Below are positions 1 to 8,718 of a DNA stretch of 64,000 nucleotides, one piece after another. Position numbers and translations under genes: made by a program. The number at the start of each line of letters is the position of its first letter. The stretch's first letter is position 1. Source of the stretch: an uncultured Bacteroidaceae bacterium (GTDB taxonomy: Bacteria; Bacteroidota; Bacteroidia; Bacteroidales; Bacteroidaceae); NCBI GenBank assembly GCA_934394435.1, contig CAKRRN010000008.1, forward strand, positions 5,516-69,515. The letters are read 5' to 3'. The notes beneath the pieces were generated by a model, which saw only the letters and a program-made list of their open reading frames with translations, did no database searches and was not told the origin of the DNA.

Positions 1-183
1 AGCGTGAAAATGACAGACCTGGCTCTTTACCTTGAAGAAACACGGCTTACCGTATCGCGCATGCTCAACCGCCTGGCTTCCCAACAGATTATCGGACTCG
101 CACGCTCCACCATCACCCTGCGCTCGCTAAATAAACTCCGAACGTATCTGAACGAAACAGATGTTTACACTCAAGCCAAATGA
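1..183 (+). CDS. C-terminal part of a Crp/Fnr-family transcriptional regulator (5' end outside window)
   Basis: An open frame runs from base 1 to a TGA at 181-183 and encodes 60 residues. It reads as the winged helix-turn-helix end of a Crp/Fnr-type regulator: a helix like MTDLALYLEETRLTVSRMLN (recognition helix with the TVSRMLNRL pattern), then a short wing. In this family the missing N-terminal part is a cyclic-nucleotide-like beta barrel that senses a ligand. The M3 peptidase gene follows after 99 bases on the same strand. The effector cannot be judged from this fragment. Confidence 0.65.
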   Translation, partial: SVKMTDLALYLEETRLTVSRMLNRLASQQIIGLARSTITLRSLNKLRTYLNETDVYTQAK

Positions 184-282
184 GTAAAGCGAAACTCGCT
201 TCCGCTCTTACCATGGTGAGAAAACGAAGGAGGCCAAGAATACATTCATAAATAAACATACACACACAAGAATATACACAGA

Positions 283-2355
283 ATGACAGACAATACAAGA
301 CAAAATCCCCTCCTCAGCGGAGAATACGGCACACCCTTCAATACAGCTCCATTCGGACAAATCACACTTGAAGACTTCGAGGAAGCCATCATGGAAGGTA
401 TGCAACAGGAAGATGCCGCCATCCAGAAAATGACAGACAACCAGGAGGAACCTACCTTCGAGAATACCATATTGCCACCCACAGATGAGCTCCTCAATCG
501 TGCCACCACCATCTTCTTCAACCTTCTGAGCTGCTGTACGTCTGACGAGGCAGACCGTCTGGCAGAGAAACTCTCGCCACTCCTGACCGAACATTCCAAC
601 AAGATTCTGCTCAATAGGAAACTCTTTGAGCGCATACGCTACGTCAAACAGCATGCCACAAACCTTACGCCAGAAGAGCAAAAAGTGCTCGACAATGCCT
701 TTGAAGGATTCGAGCGAGGAGGAGCTTGCTTAGACGACAAAGACAAACAGACGCTCACACATATGCGCGTGGAACTCTCCACCCTCACACTTCAGTTCAG
801 TCAAAACTGTCTGAAGGAGACCAACGCATACAGCCTTCACGTGACAGACCGGGCACAGCTGACGGGACTGCCCGACACAGCCATTGAGGCTGCCGAATTA
901 GCCGCCAAACAGAAGGGAATGCAAGGATGGCTCTTTACCCTGCACCAACCCAGTTACGGACCATTCATGACCTACGCAGACAACAGAGAGCTCCGATGCC
1001 AGATGTACAAGGCCAAGAACACCCTCTGCTGCAAGGGAGGAGAGCACGACAACCAGCAAATTGTAAAGCGCATCGTCAGTCTCCGACGTCAGATAGCACA
1101 ACTGTTGGGGAACCACACCTACGCAGACTATGTGCTCAAGCACAGGATGGCAGAAAACACCTCAAACGTATACGCACTCATCAATCAGCTGATGGAGGCA
1201 TACATGCCCAAGGCTAAAGAGGAAGTGGCAGAGGTGGAGGCACTTGCGAAAAGCATCGAAGGAGACGATTTCGTACTCCAACCCTGGGACTATTCCTACT
1301 ATGGACAGAAACTGAAGAAACAACGCTTCGACCTCGACTCAGAAATGCTGCGTCCCTACTTCCAGCTCGAAAACGTAAAGCAAGGCATCTTTGGCCTCGC
1401 CACCAAACTATACGGAATCACATTCCAGCGCAGAGAAGACATTCCCGTGTACCATCCCGATGTAGAGGCCTATGAGGTACTCGACGAAGACGGATCATAC
1501 CTGGCAGTCCTCTATGCCGACTTCTACCCACGCGAGAACAAACAGAGCGGAGCCTGGATGACCAGCTATGCGGAGCAGTACATTGACCGCGAGGGCACAG
1601 ACCACCGCCCACATGTGAGCATCACCATGAATCTCACCAAACCCACAGCTGACAAGCCCTCGTTGCTCACACTGGGCGAGGTGGAAACCTTCCTTCATGA
1701 GTTCGGACACGCCTTACACGGAATTTTCTCCCACGTGCGCTTCATGTCGCTCAGCGGCACAAACGTTTACTGGGACTTCGTAGAGCTACCCTCGCAGTTT
1801 ATGGAAAATTACTCCACACAGCAACAGTTCCTGAGCACCTTCGCACACCATTATCAGACAGGCGAACCCATGCCAGTTTCTCTAATCCAACGTGTACGCG
1901 ACAGTGCCAATTTCCAATGCGGATACCTCTGCATACGCCAGCTCAGCTTCTGTCTGCTGGACATGGCATACTACGACCGAAGCGAAGATTTCACCCAAGA
2001 CGTACCCACATTCGAGAAACAAGCATGGGCCAAGACACAGCTGCTTCGTCAGTTGCCCGAAGCATGTATGTCTGTTCAGTTCGGACACATCATGAGTGGA
2101 GGCTACGCAGCAGGATACTACAGCTACAAGTGGGCAGAGGTACTCGATGCAGACGCCTTCAGCATGTTCCTACAAAACGGAATCTTCGACCGCACCACAG
2201 CCTCACGCTTCCGTCATGAGATACTCGAACGCGGAGGTACTGAGCCACCCATGCAACTCTACAAGCGCTTCCGTGGACAAAAGCCCACCATCGATGCGTT
2301 GCTCAAGCGAAACGGAATACAAGAAACAGTTCACCACCCCACTCAAAACACATAA
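283..2355 (+). CDS. dcp: M3-family zinc metallopeptidase (oligopeptidase A / dipeptidyl carboxypeptidase type)
   Basis: A 690-aa cytoplasmic-type protein without a signal peptide, the usual length of the thimet-oligopeptidase family. The zinc motif HEFGH lies at residues 472-476, followed by HALHGIFSH. M3 enzymes trim short peptides released by other proteases. Dcp removes C-terminal dipeptides and OpdA is an endopeptidase, and the sequence alone does not separate them, so the symbol is tentative. The ATG at 283 begins the conserved N-terminus (MTDNTRQNPLLSGEY). The dCMP deaminase gene begins 7 bases after the stop, so the two are probably co-transcribed, and the S41 protease gene follows. 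Confidence 0.9.
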   Translation: MTDNTRQNPLLSGEYGTPFNTAPFGQITLEDFEEAIMEGMQQEDAAIQKMTDNQEEPTFENTILPPTDELLNRATTIFFNLLSCCTSDEADRLAEKLSPLLTEHSNKILLNRKLFERIRYVKQHATNLTPEEQKVLDNAFEGFERGGACLDDKDKQTLTHMRVELSTLTLQFSQNCLKETNAYSLHVTDRAQLTGLPDTAIEAAELAAKQKGMQGWLFTLHQPSYGPFMTYADNRELRCQMYKAKNTLCCKGGEHDNQQIVKRIVSLRRQIAQLLGNHTYADYVLKHRMAENTSNVYALINQLMEAYMPKAKEEVAEVEALAKSIEGDDFVLQPWDYSYYGQKLKKQRFDLDSEMLRPYFQLENVKQGIFGLATKLYGITFQRREDIPVYHPDVEAYEVLDEDGSYLAVLYADFYPRENKQSGAWMTSYAEQYIDREGTDHRPHVSITMNLTKPTADKPSLLTLGEVETFLHEFGHALHGIFSHVRFMSLSGTNVYWDFVELPSQFMENYSTQQQFLSTFAHHYQTGEPMPVSLIQRVRDSANFQCGYLCIRQLSFCLLDMAYYDRSEDFTQDVPTFEKQAWAKTQLLRQLPEACMSVQFGHIMSGGYAAGYYSYKWAEVLDADAFSMFLQNGIFDRTTASRFRHEILERGGTEPPMQLYKRFRGQKPTIDALLKRNGIQETVHHPTQNT

Positions 2356-2362
2356 TCACACT

Positions 2363-2791
2363 ATGGACAAACAGAAAGAACTCGACAGCCGGTACCTCAG
2401 GATGGCACACATCTGGAGCGAAAACAGCTACTGCAAGCGACGCCAAGTGGGAGCGCTCATCGTAAAAGACAAACGCATCATCAGCGATGGGTACAACGGC
2501 ACACCATCTGGATTCGAAAATGTATGCGAAGACGATAACAACCTCACCAAACCCTACGTGCTCCACGCCGAGGCCAACGCCATCACTAAAATAGCCCGAA
2601 GCAACAACAACAGCGACGGTAGCACACTCTACGTCACAGACTCGCCCTGTGTGGAATGCTCCAAGCTCATCATACAGGCTGGCATCAGACGAGTGGTCTA
2701 CGCACGCGAGTACAGGCTGGCAGACGGAGTAGAACTCCTGCGCAGGGCTGGGGTTGAGGTGGAATTCCTGCCCGTATCCGAGCTTGAATAA
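2363..2791 (+). CDS. deoxycytidylate (dCMP) deaminase
   Basis: A 142-aa zinc deaminase that converts dCMP to dUMP for thymidylate synthesis. The zinc and catalytic signature is clear: H68-A-E70 in VLHAEANAI, and PCVEC with C96 and C99. A phosphate/nucleotide-binding segment YNGTPSGF lies at 44-51. The ATG at 2363 is chosen because it begins MDKQKELDSRYLRMAH, typical of the family, and sits 7 bases after the upstream stop. The open frame extends further back, but only inside the peptidase gene. Confidence 0.93.
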   Translation: MDKQKELDSRYLRMAHIWSENSYCKRRQVGALIVKDKRIISDGYNGTPSGFENVCEDDNNLTKPYVLHAEANAITKIARSNNNSDGSTLYVTDSPCVECSKLIIQAGIRRVVYAREYRLADGVELLRRAGVEVEFLPVSELE

Positions 2792-2860
2792 TTCAGAGTA
2801 TACCCTCATCCCACACTCAGAATCAAAAAAAACACAACACACATATATATACGTACATAT

Positions 2861-4495
2861 ATGAACAACAACATTAAAGAAAGGCTCACACCGCTACTCA
2901 TCTCACTTGGTGTCGTTGTCGGAATACTGATTGGCACCTTCTGCACAAGCCATTTCTCAGGCAACCGTTTAAGCATCATCAATACCGGCACAAACAAGCT
3001 CAGCTATCTGCTACAGATAATTGACAACAACTACGTCGACACCGTAGACATGGCACAGCTGGTAGAAGACGCCATGCCTGGCATACTGAAAGAGCTCGAT
3101 CCACACAGCAGCTACCTAAGCGTACAAGATGCCAAGGAAGCTGACGATGACCTGCGCGGCTCATTCAGCGGAATAGGTGTTAGCTTCGTCATGCAGAAGG
3201 ATACCGTAAACGTAATGTCCGTCATCCATGGAGGTCCCGCAGAAAAAGTAGGCATACTGGCTGGCGACCGCATCATTACCGCCAACGACTCTAACCTCGT
3301 GGGAATGCAGTCACAAGACGTGATGAAACACCTCAAGGGAGCCAAGGGAAGCAAGGTCAAGCTGGGAATCGTACGACACGGAGCAAAAGGCGTCACCACC
3401 TTCACCGTCGTACGTGGAGACATCCCCGTTGTAAGCGTAGATGCCTACTATATGATCAACGACGATACAGGATACCTGCGCGTCAAGAACTTTGGTGAAC
3501 AGACCTATGCTGAGATGCTGGTAGCACTGGCTGAACTGAGCGTCAAGGGCATGAAGGGACTCGTGGTCGACCTACGAGGAAACGCAGGAGGATACATGCA
3601 CATTGCCATACAGATGGCAAACGAATTCCTACCCAAAGGCAGACTGATTGTGTACACACAAGGGCGGAAAAGCCCCAGAGAGGAATTTCGGAGCGATGGG
3701 AGAGGCACCTTCCAGACAATTCCCCTGGTTGTGCTCATGGACGAGGGAAGCGCAAGCTCAAGTGAGATCTTCGCTGGAGCCATTCAAGACAACGACAGGG
3801 GAACCATCGTAGGCAGACGCTCCTTCGGAAAAGGACTCGTACAGCAGCCCGTAGAGTTTCGCGATGGGAGTGTGGTTCGCCTCACCATCGCACGATACTA
3901 CACACCCAGCGGACGATGCATACAGAAACCCTATGAAAAGGGACATGGAGAAGACTACGAGAACGAACTCCTGGCACGCTACGAGCGAGGAGAATTCTTC
4001 TCACAAGACAGCATACACCAAGACGGACCCTCCTATAAGACACGTATCGGACGAACCGTCTATGGAGGAGGAGGTATTGTGCCCGATGTCTTCATACCAG
4101 AAGACACCACTGCCCTCACCTCTTACTACCGCGAAGCACTCTTAACAGGACACATACGGCAGTTCGCCTTCGCCTATACAGATGCCAACCGAGACAAACT
4201 CATGCAGTATCCCACAGCATCGAAAATGGAAGCCTACCTGCGCACACAGTCGCTGCTCGAACAATTCGCACGCTTCGCTGACAAGCATTCGCTCCGACGC
4301 AGAAACCTCATGCTCTACAAGAGCCGTCGCCTCTTCGAGCGTGCCATCTATGGAAACATCATCTATAATGCCCTCGACATGAGCGAATACATTCAATTCC
4401 TCAACGAAAGCGACCCGACCGTGCTACGCGCTGTAGACATCCTTGAGAAAGGAGAGTCTGTACCAAAGAAACCCCAGAAGGATAAAAAATCATAA
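2861..4495 (+). CDS. S41-family C-terminal processing peptidase (CtpA-like), membrane anchored
   Basis: A 544-aa periplasmic serine protease. One N-terminal hydrophobic segment (about residues 9-29) should anchor it in the inner membrane. A PDZ domain follows (about 95-185), then the S41 core. The Ser/Lys dyad is readable: S299 in GSASSSEIFAGA and K324 in SFGKG, 25 residues apart as in Prc/CtpA. Family members cleave C-termini of envelope proteins. It is third in a + strand group after the M3 peptidase and dCMP deaminase, 69 bases after the latter, and a strong terminator follows. The last 150 residues are a C-terminal extension without a recognised motif. Confidence 0.93.
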   Translation: MNNNIKERLTPLLISLGVVVGILIGTFCTSHFSGNRLSIINTGTNKLSYLLQIIDNNYVDTVDMAQLVEDAMPGILKELDPHSSYLSVQDAKEADDDLRGSFSGIGVSFVMQKDTVNVMSVIHGGPAEKVGILAGDRIITANDSNLVGMQSQDVMKHLKGAKGSKVKLGIVRHGAKGVTTFTVVRGDIPVVSVDAYYMINDDTGYLRVKNFGEQTYAEMLVALAELSVKGMKGLVVDLRGNAGGYMHIAIQMANEFLPKGRLIVYTQGRKSPREEFRSDGRGTFQTIPLVVLMDEGSASSSEIFAGAIQDNDRGTIVGRRSFGKGLVQQPVEFRDGSVVRLTIARYYTPSGRCIQKPYEKGHGEDYENELLARYERGEFFSQDSIHQDGPSYKTRIGRTVYGGGGIVPDVFIPEDTTALTSYYREALLTGHIRQFAFAYTDANRDKLMQYPTASKMEAYLRTQSLLEQFARFADKHSLRRRNLMLYKSRRLFERAIYGNIIYNALDMSEYIQFLNESDPTVLRAVDILEKGESVPKKPQKDKKS

Positions 4496-4545
4496 GACGG
4501 AGAGAGAGAAGAGACAGCCTCTCCTCCACCCCAAGACAGAAATCA

Positions 4546-4590
4546 AGAGGGCGTGTGTTCCGCAGAATACACGCCCTCTCTATTTTTCTT
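4546..4590 (+). terminator. rho-independent terminator after the S41 protease gene
   Basis: An 11-bp perfect stem (AGAGGGCGTGT at 4546-4556 with ACACGCCCTCT at 4569-4579) closes a 12-nt loop and is followed by CTATTTTTCTTT. It ends the + strand group and lies against the end of the convergent small membrane gene. Confidence 0.85.
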
Positions 4591-4830
4591 TCAGAACCCT
4601 CTGTCTCTCCCTCTATTCCAGTTCACAGAGTCGCTTGCCTCTCCCAAGCACAGAAGCAGGATAATAGCAAGAAGCGGACTGCCCAAAAAAGCAACTATCA
4701 ACCACGCTACAGCACTGCGGTTCCGCCTCTCTGCCATCTTCGCCACCAGAACATAAAGTACGACAACTATAGCCAGAGTGACAGCAGCCACCAACAATCC
4801 TAAGATTGCAAATCCAAAAACCTGAGTCAT
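4591..4830 (-). CDS. small two-helix membrane protein, paralogue of the one at 5415-5726
   Basis: A 79-aa hydrophobic protein with two predicted transmembrane segments (about residues 5-29 and 42-63) around a basic loop AKMAERRNRSA. A stretch of about 40 residues (LYVLVAKMAERRNRSAVAWL and onward to CLGE) is essentially identical to that of the 103-aa protein at 5415-5726, and the DNA is also nearly identical there, so this is a recent partial duplication. A Bacteroidetes -7 motif in minus orientation (CAAAGTTA on + at 4930-4937, reading TAACTTTG) lies upstream. Resembles short PLDc_N-like membrane proteins; function unknown. Confidence 0.6.
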   Translation of the reverse strand: MTQVFGFAILGLLVAAVTLAIVVVLYVLVAKMAERRNRSAVAWLIVAFLGSPLLAIILLLCLGEASDSVNWNRGRDRGF

Positions 4831-5230
4831 TTCATTTTTATTTTTTTATTCTTAATATCAGAGAGCAACAACAAGCACGCACATCGTACAGCCACTCTCG
4901 TAAGCATTCCAGCAGGAAAACCTACAAAACAAAGTTAATATAATATTTTCTGGATAGAACGAAAAACAGCAAAAAAATCAAAAACCATAAAAAAGAACAA
5001 GCCCTTCATTCACAACACTATCCAAGATGTGTTTTTCTCAAATCGCTCATCTGAAAATTCAACTTTCCTTTTATCTTCAAGCCGCAGAGGAAAATCCAGT
5101 ATTCCGATTAGTCTTTATACCCCCATTTCCAATCTACAGACAAGCAAGCTTGATCAGATAAGCATAGGTTGTAGCTGTGAATTTGCGTCCTAAGTTCCCC
5201 TGGGGCTATCGGGTGAGTCCCCTCCCCCCT
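4831..5230. other. AT-rich intergenic stretch between two paralogous small membrane genes
   Basis: No convincing coding frame on either strand. It contains the putative -7 element (4930-4937, minus) for the 79-aa gene. The remainder shows no repeat or RNA that I can support. Confidence 0.5.
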
Positions 5231-5270
5231 CAAAAAATAGGGCTGGCACTTCTCATAAGGTACCAACCCT
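5231..5270 (-). terminator. rho-independent terminator for the minus-strand defence operon
   Basis: Read on the minus strand, AGGGTTGGTAC pairs with GTGCCAGCCCT (11 pairs including two G-U wobbles, 5239-5270) and is followed by ATTTTTTG. On the + strand the two wobble positions become A-C mismatches, which supports the minus orientation. It lies 145 bases past the stop of the 103-aa membrane gene and probably ends the long transcript. Confidence 0.7.
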
Positions 5271-5414
5271 AAATGATTTTTGTTGGAAAGAGATTACCGT
5301 ACAGCAATAATTCTAAACAAATAAGAATCTTTACTCTTGCGCCTGTTACTATGCCACTCTGATAAGTCAACCTACATTTAGTTTTTCATCATTTGTTTGT
5401 CAAAATATTTATAT

Positions 5415-5726
5415 TTATCGTATTGTTGAGTCGTTATTTTCTGATTCCCCCAAACACAAAAGTAGGATAATAGCAAGAAGCGGACTGCCCAAAAAAGCGA
5501 CTATCAACCATGCGACAGCACTGCGGTTTCGCCTCTCTGCCATCTTCGCCACAAGAACATAAAGTCCTATAACAAGGGCAATAATTCCTATCACAAAACA
5601 CAATACCCAAATGACCATTCCAACAATAAGCCAAATATTCTGTTCTTCGTCAAGACTGTCTGTCGTATGCGCAAAGATGAAGATAGGCAAAATGAATCCT
5701 AAAAGCAAGGTCATTAGTCTTTTCAT
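5415..5726 (-). CDS. small membrane protein with N-terminal hydrophobic leader, paralogue of 4591-4830
   Basis: A 103-aa protein: a signal-like first helix (MKRLMTLLLGFILPIFIFA), a short acidic linker, then two further hydrophobic segments around the same AKMAERRNRSA loop found in the 79-aa paralogue. The C-terminus is short and polar. It starts 14 bases after the stop of the last gene of the phosphorothioation-like operon, same strand, so it is likely read through. Whether it belongs to the defence system or is the chromosomal neighbour is not clear. Its close copy outside the operon argues for neighbour. Confidence 0.6.
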   Translation of the reverse strand: MKRLMTLLLGFILPIFIFAHTTDSLDEEQNIWLIVGMVIWVLCFVIGIIALVIGLYVLVAKMAERRNRSAVAWLIVAFLGSPLLAIILLLCLGESENNDSTIR

Positions 5727-5740
5727 GTCTTTCCTACCTA

Positions 5741-6304
5741 TTAAAGTTCTTCCAATTCAGCATCACCATCCGTATTCTCCGTTTTCAAGAACGAGAGGAA
5801 CAGTCGCAGAAAGGCAGTCTCTTTGAAGAAACAATTTGGGTCTACCTCCATCTGTTCTGAAATGTAGGAAAGTCCGTAGTTTGCATACTGCTCCATCTTG
5901 TCAATCAGTTGGTCCACAATCTTCCTGCTGCTAACTTCTCCTTTGTCCAAAGCAATCAAATCGACATCTGTGCGAGCTATCAATGCAGCAAAAATAAACT
6001 TCTGGAGTTTCTCGTAAGGCATTCTGCCCCCTCTGGGCTCAATATTACCCCATTTCTGTATTGGCCACCCAAACTTCTTTCTCTTTGCTCTGTCCTCTAC
6101 CAATGGCTTAGTGCTGTCAAAGTACAGCCCTATGAAGAATGCTATGATAAACATTTCATAACCTGCTCCATATGGTTTTGCGCGAACAGCCTGATAAGAA
6201 TTTCGCCCACGACCATAGTCACAAAACACATCCATGACTGACTCTTGATATCGAGTTTCCCATTCAGGGTCTCTCCTGCTCCATAATTCGAATAAACTCT
6301 CCAT
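5741..6304 (-). CDS. unknown 187-aa protein, last gene of the Ssp-like operon
   Basis: A soluble protein that I do not recognise. The N-terminal third is charged and aromatic (LWSRRDPEWETRY), with a central hydrophobic patch GAGYEMFIIAFFIGLYFD that could be a buried helix rather than a membrane span. The C-terminus is acidic (ENTDGDAELEEL). It starts 2 bases after the stop of the SMC-like ATPase gene, so the two are translationally linked and their products likely act together. Accessory subunit of a DndD-like ATPase or a counterpart of one SspFGH component are possibilities only. Confidence 0.7.
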   Translation of the reverse strand: MESLFELWSRRDPEWETRYQESVMDVFCDYGRGRNSYQAVRAKPYGAGYEMFIIAFFIGLYFDSTKPLVEDRAKRKKFGWPIQKWGNIEPRGGRMPYEKLQKFIFAALIARTDVDLIALDKGEVSSRKIVDQLIDKMEQYANYGLSYISEQMEVDPNCFFKETAFLRLFLSFLKTENTDGDAELEEL

Positions 6305-6306
6305 CG

Positions 6307-8475
6307 TTATTTTAGTTTTTCTACCAAAGTTCTTATTGTTGCCATGTTTCTATTGTCGAAATTGGCTGCTTTCTTTATACGATAAACAATACACGTCAGC
6401 TTATCTACTTCGTTTATACGCAGTTCTCCCTTTGTAATAAAGTCTTTTGTGACAATGATGCATTGTTTGTTCAGTTTATCAATGACATTATAGAATCTTT
6501 CTTCTTTAGAATCTCCAAAAGATGATGTTGCGGCATCAAATATAAGTGGGTAGTTTTCATCGCGTTTCTGGTCTGTGAAGTCGGAAATTGCGAATAGAAC
6601 AGATATGTACATTACGGTTTCCTGCGAGCCAGAAGGCTTTTTGATTTCACTACCATTAGAACTAAAGAGTTTAATCTCTGTGGTGTCCTCTATAGTATGA
6701 CACAAGCGTATCTCCCCATGGAAGTCCTGTGCGCTCAGTTTCTCCAGATATTCGTTTGCCCGATCTTCCAGATCAGCAAGAAAGCGTCGCAGATTCTCCT
6801 TTTTCGCGTTCTCAAATGCTTTTGCTATTTGTTCCAGCACAAGGTGAACATCTTGATAAACCTTTACCAGACTATTCTGTGGGTTCAGTTCACCAAACTT
6901 CTTGCGCAATTCTGTTTCCTTTTCTGTCAGACCTTTTAGTTCTTCCTGTAAGTTTGTCAAGCGTTGCACTGCACGTTCCTTTTGTTCGAACATGTTTTTG
7001 ATGTCCTTGAAATCCTTTTGAAGCAATTCCTCTGGCATATTATCAGCCTGAATAAGCAGTCGTGCCTTGTTGTCTTCCGCATCCTGCTTCTTTTCATTCT
7101 CAACTTTAAGGTCTGCACGCCATCTGTCTTCAAGTTGCAAACGGTCATCTATATCAGATGCGATACGAGCAACCTCTGCTTCCGTACTTCCACCCAAATT
7201 TATACTCAGGTTATGTATTTCCTCAACATAGTCCGAAACGAACAGTTGCTTTTCTTCAAGTCTCGTTCTCGCTTCCTCCAGTTTGGCTTTTTCTTCTATG
7301 TGTCTTTTGTATTCTCTGAGTTTGTTAACCATGAATTCATAAGCAGCAGACCCTTCTGGGGCTGGTCTTCCACAAACCTTACATACATGGTCGTTTATCA
7401 TCTCCTGCATGGTTTCTTCATTCGGAAGATACCAGGGCAACTCTGGCACTCCGTTAGCCAAAAGTCCCCTAACCTCGTTATAGGCTTTCAGTTTTCCTCT
7501 TTCCATTCCTCTCTGCTCATCGAATTCCTTTTCTTGAAACCGTTTCGCCTTACTATATTGCTGACTCTTCTTTTTAAACTCAGCCAGTATGGAAGAAAAA
7601 GCGCAAAGAATCCATTGTTTGTCCAGCAGAGCCGCATTCTTGTCCACAGCAGAAATGTTTGCCTTCAACTTACTGATTTTATCACTAAGCGATTTGATGC
7701 GCTCACTTATCTCATTGTACCGCTCTGATATTTCCTGGTTTTCTGCAAGTGCGTCCAGTTTTGTCGAGTATAGATTTATAGAATCATTTTTCTCCTTTAT
7801 TTCCTTCTTCTTTTCCAGAATTTCCCCAGACAACCGATTCAGTTGTGCTTCCAGAAGCCGCGCCTCATCTGATATTTTTTTATCCGACTTACATTCTTTC
7901 AGAAAAGCAGAATTTGATTTCTCTTCAAAGATGGCTGAGAGTTTCACTAGTTCATCAAACTTACGTATGTCAGAATATTTATCCACAAGTTCTTTCAGCG
8001 CAGTCCTATCCTGAAACACATTCAAGTCAGATTCTCCCTTAAACATACTATACCTCTGGATAAAAGCATCAAAACATCTGTTGATAAGGTTTTTTCCAGA
8101 AATAGGTTCACGCTCTATGCCGTTTCCCTCGTATCCTCTGAATGTAAGTGATGATGTAGAGAACTCGGATTCTGATTTACGTTCAAATGAGAAACGCTTC
8201 TCCACGTACTTTTCTTCGCCATCATGCTCAAACAACATAGATACCATCAGCTCGTCACTTTCTCCAACCTCCAGTTTTGACTTTCTCATCTCCGAAACGT
8301 TATCGATGCTGTTGTTTTCAACAGATGTATTGAACAACCATTGCAGAGCCTCAAAAAAAGTGGTTTTTCCATCGCCATTATCCCCGATGATGAGTGTCAG
8401 ACCATCAGAAAACTCGAAGCTATTCTCTCCGTAATAACTTCGGAAATTTTTTATTGTCAGTCGTTTAATTAGCAT
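6307..8475 (-). CDS. SMC/Rad50/DndD-like ATPase with CxxC hook
   Basis: A 722-aa P-loop ATPase of the RecF/SMC type. It begins with an AAA_23 N-lobe (MLIKRLTIKNFRSYYGENSF), Walker A GDNGDGKT at 31-38, and long coiled-coil arms (about 190-340 and 390-550). The arms are broken by a CKVC pair at 365-368, placed like a Rad50 zinc hook. The C-lobe has an ABC-signature-like SGSQETVM and Walker B/D-loop YPLIFDAATSSFG near residue 645. The make-up matches DndD-like proteins of phosphorothioation loci. It lies 4 bases after the 78-aa gene and 2 bases before the 187-aa gene. Likely an effector or DNA-sensing ATPase of the defence operon (inference). Confidence 0.88.
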   Translation of the reverse strand: MLIKRLTIKNFRSYYGENSFEFSDGLTLIIGDNGDGKTTFFEALQWLFNTSVENNSIDNVSEMRKSKLEVGESDELMVSMLFEHDGEEKYVEKRFSFERKSESEFSTSSLTFRGYEGNGIEREPISGKNLINRCFDAFIQRYSMFKGESDLNVFQDRTALKELVDKYSDIRKFDELVKLSAIFEEKSNSAFLKECKSDKKISDEARLLEAQLNRLSGEILEKKKEIKEKNDSINLYSTKLDALAENQEISERYNEISERIKSLSDKISKLKANISAVDKNAALLDKQWILCAFSSILAEFKKKSQQYSKAKRFQEKEFDEQRGMERGKLKAYNEVRGLLANGVPELPWYLPNEETMQEMINDHVCKVCGRPAPEGSAAYEFMVNKLREYKRHIEEKAKLEEARTRLEEKQLFVSDYVEEIHNLSINLGGSTEAEVARIASDIDDRLQLEDRWRADLKVENEKKQDAEDNKARLLIQADNMPEELLQKDFKDIKNMFEQKERAVQRLTNLQEELKGLTEKETELRKKFGELNPQNSLVKVYQDVHLVLEQIAKAFENAKKENLRRFLADLEDRANEYLEKLSAQDFHGEIRLCHTIEDTTEIKLFSSNGSEIKKPSGSQETVMYISVLFAISDFTDQKRDENYPLIFDAATSSFGDSKEERFYNVIDKLNKQCIIVTKDFITKGELRINEVDKLTCIVYRIKKAANFDNRNMATIRTLVEKLK

Positions 8476-8479
8476 AGTC

Positions 8480-8716
8480 CTATACGCTTTTCTTTAAAAA
8501 TTCCGTAATTTCCTTGTAGATTTCTCTGTCAGAAGCTCCCTCTGAAGCGCGTATAATAATATGTGCCACAGCATTTATAACATAATTGTCAGAATCCTCA
8601 GCTTGGTAAGCAGAGGTGAAATTCAAGTCGCTTTCGCTATACTTTCCAAACTTCATCAGTTCTGGATTGAGCAGAACAGCCTCCAGCATTTTGTCGTTGT
8701 TAGTCATGTATGCCAT
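8480..8716 (-). CDS. unknown 78-aa protein between helicase and SMC-like ATPase
   Basis: A short acidic, mostly helical-looking protein (MAYMTNNDKMLEAVLLNPEL, with EGASDREIYKEITEFLKKSV at the C-terminus). No cysteine cluster, membrane span or recognised domain. A second ATG lies three codons in (8707). Gene spacing is 2 bases to the helicase stop and 4 bases to the ATPase start, so it is a tightly packed cistron and should be real despite its size. It could be a small bridging subunit. Confidence 0.65.
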   Translation of the reverse strand: MAYMTNNDKMLEAVLLNPELMKFGKYSESDLNFTSAYQAEDSDNYVINAVAHIIIRASEGASDREIYKEITEFLKKSV

Positions 8717-8718
8717 AT

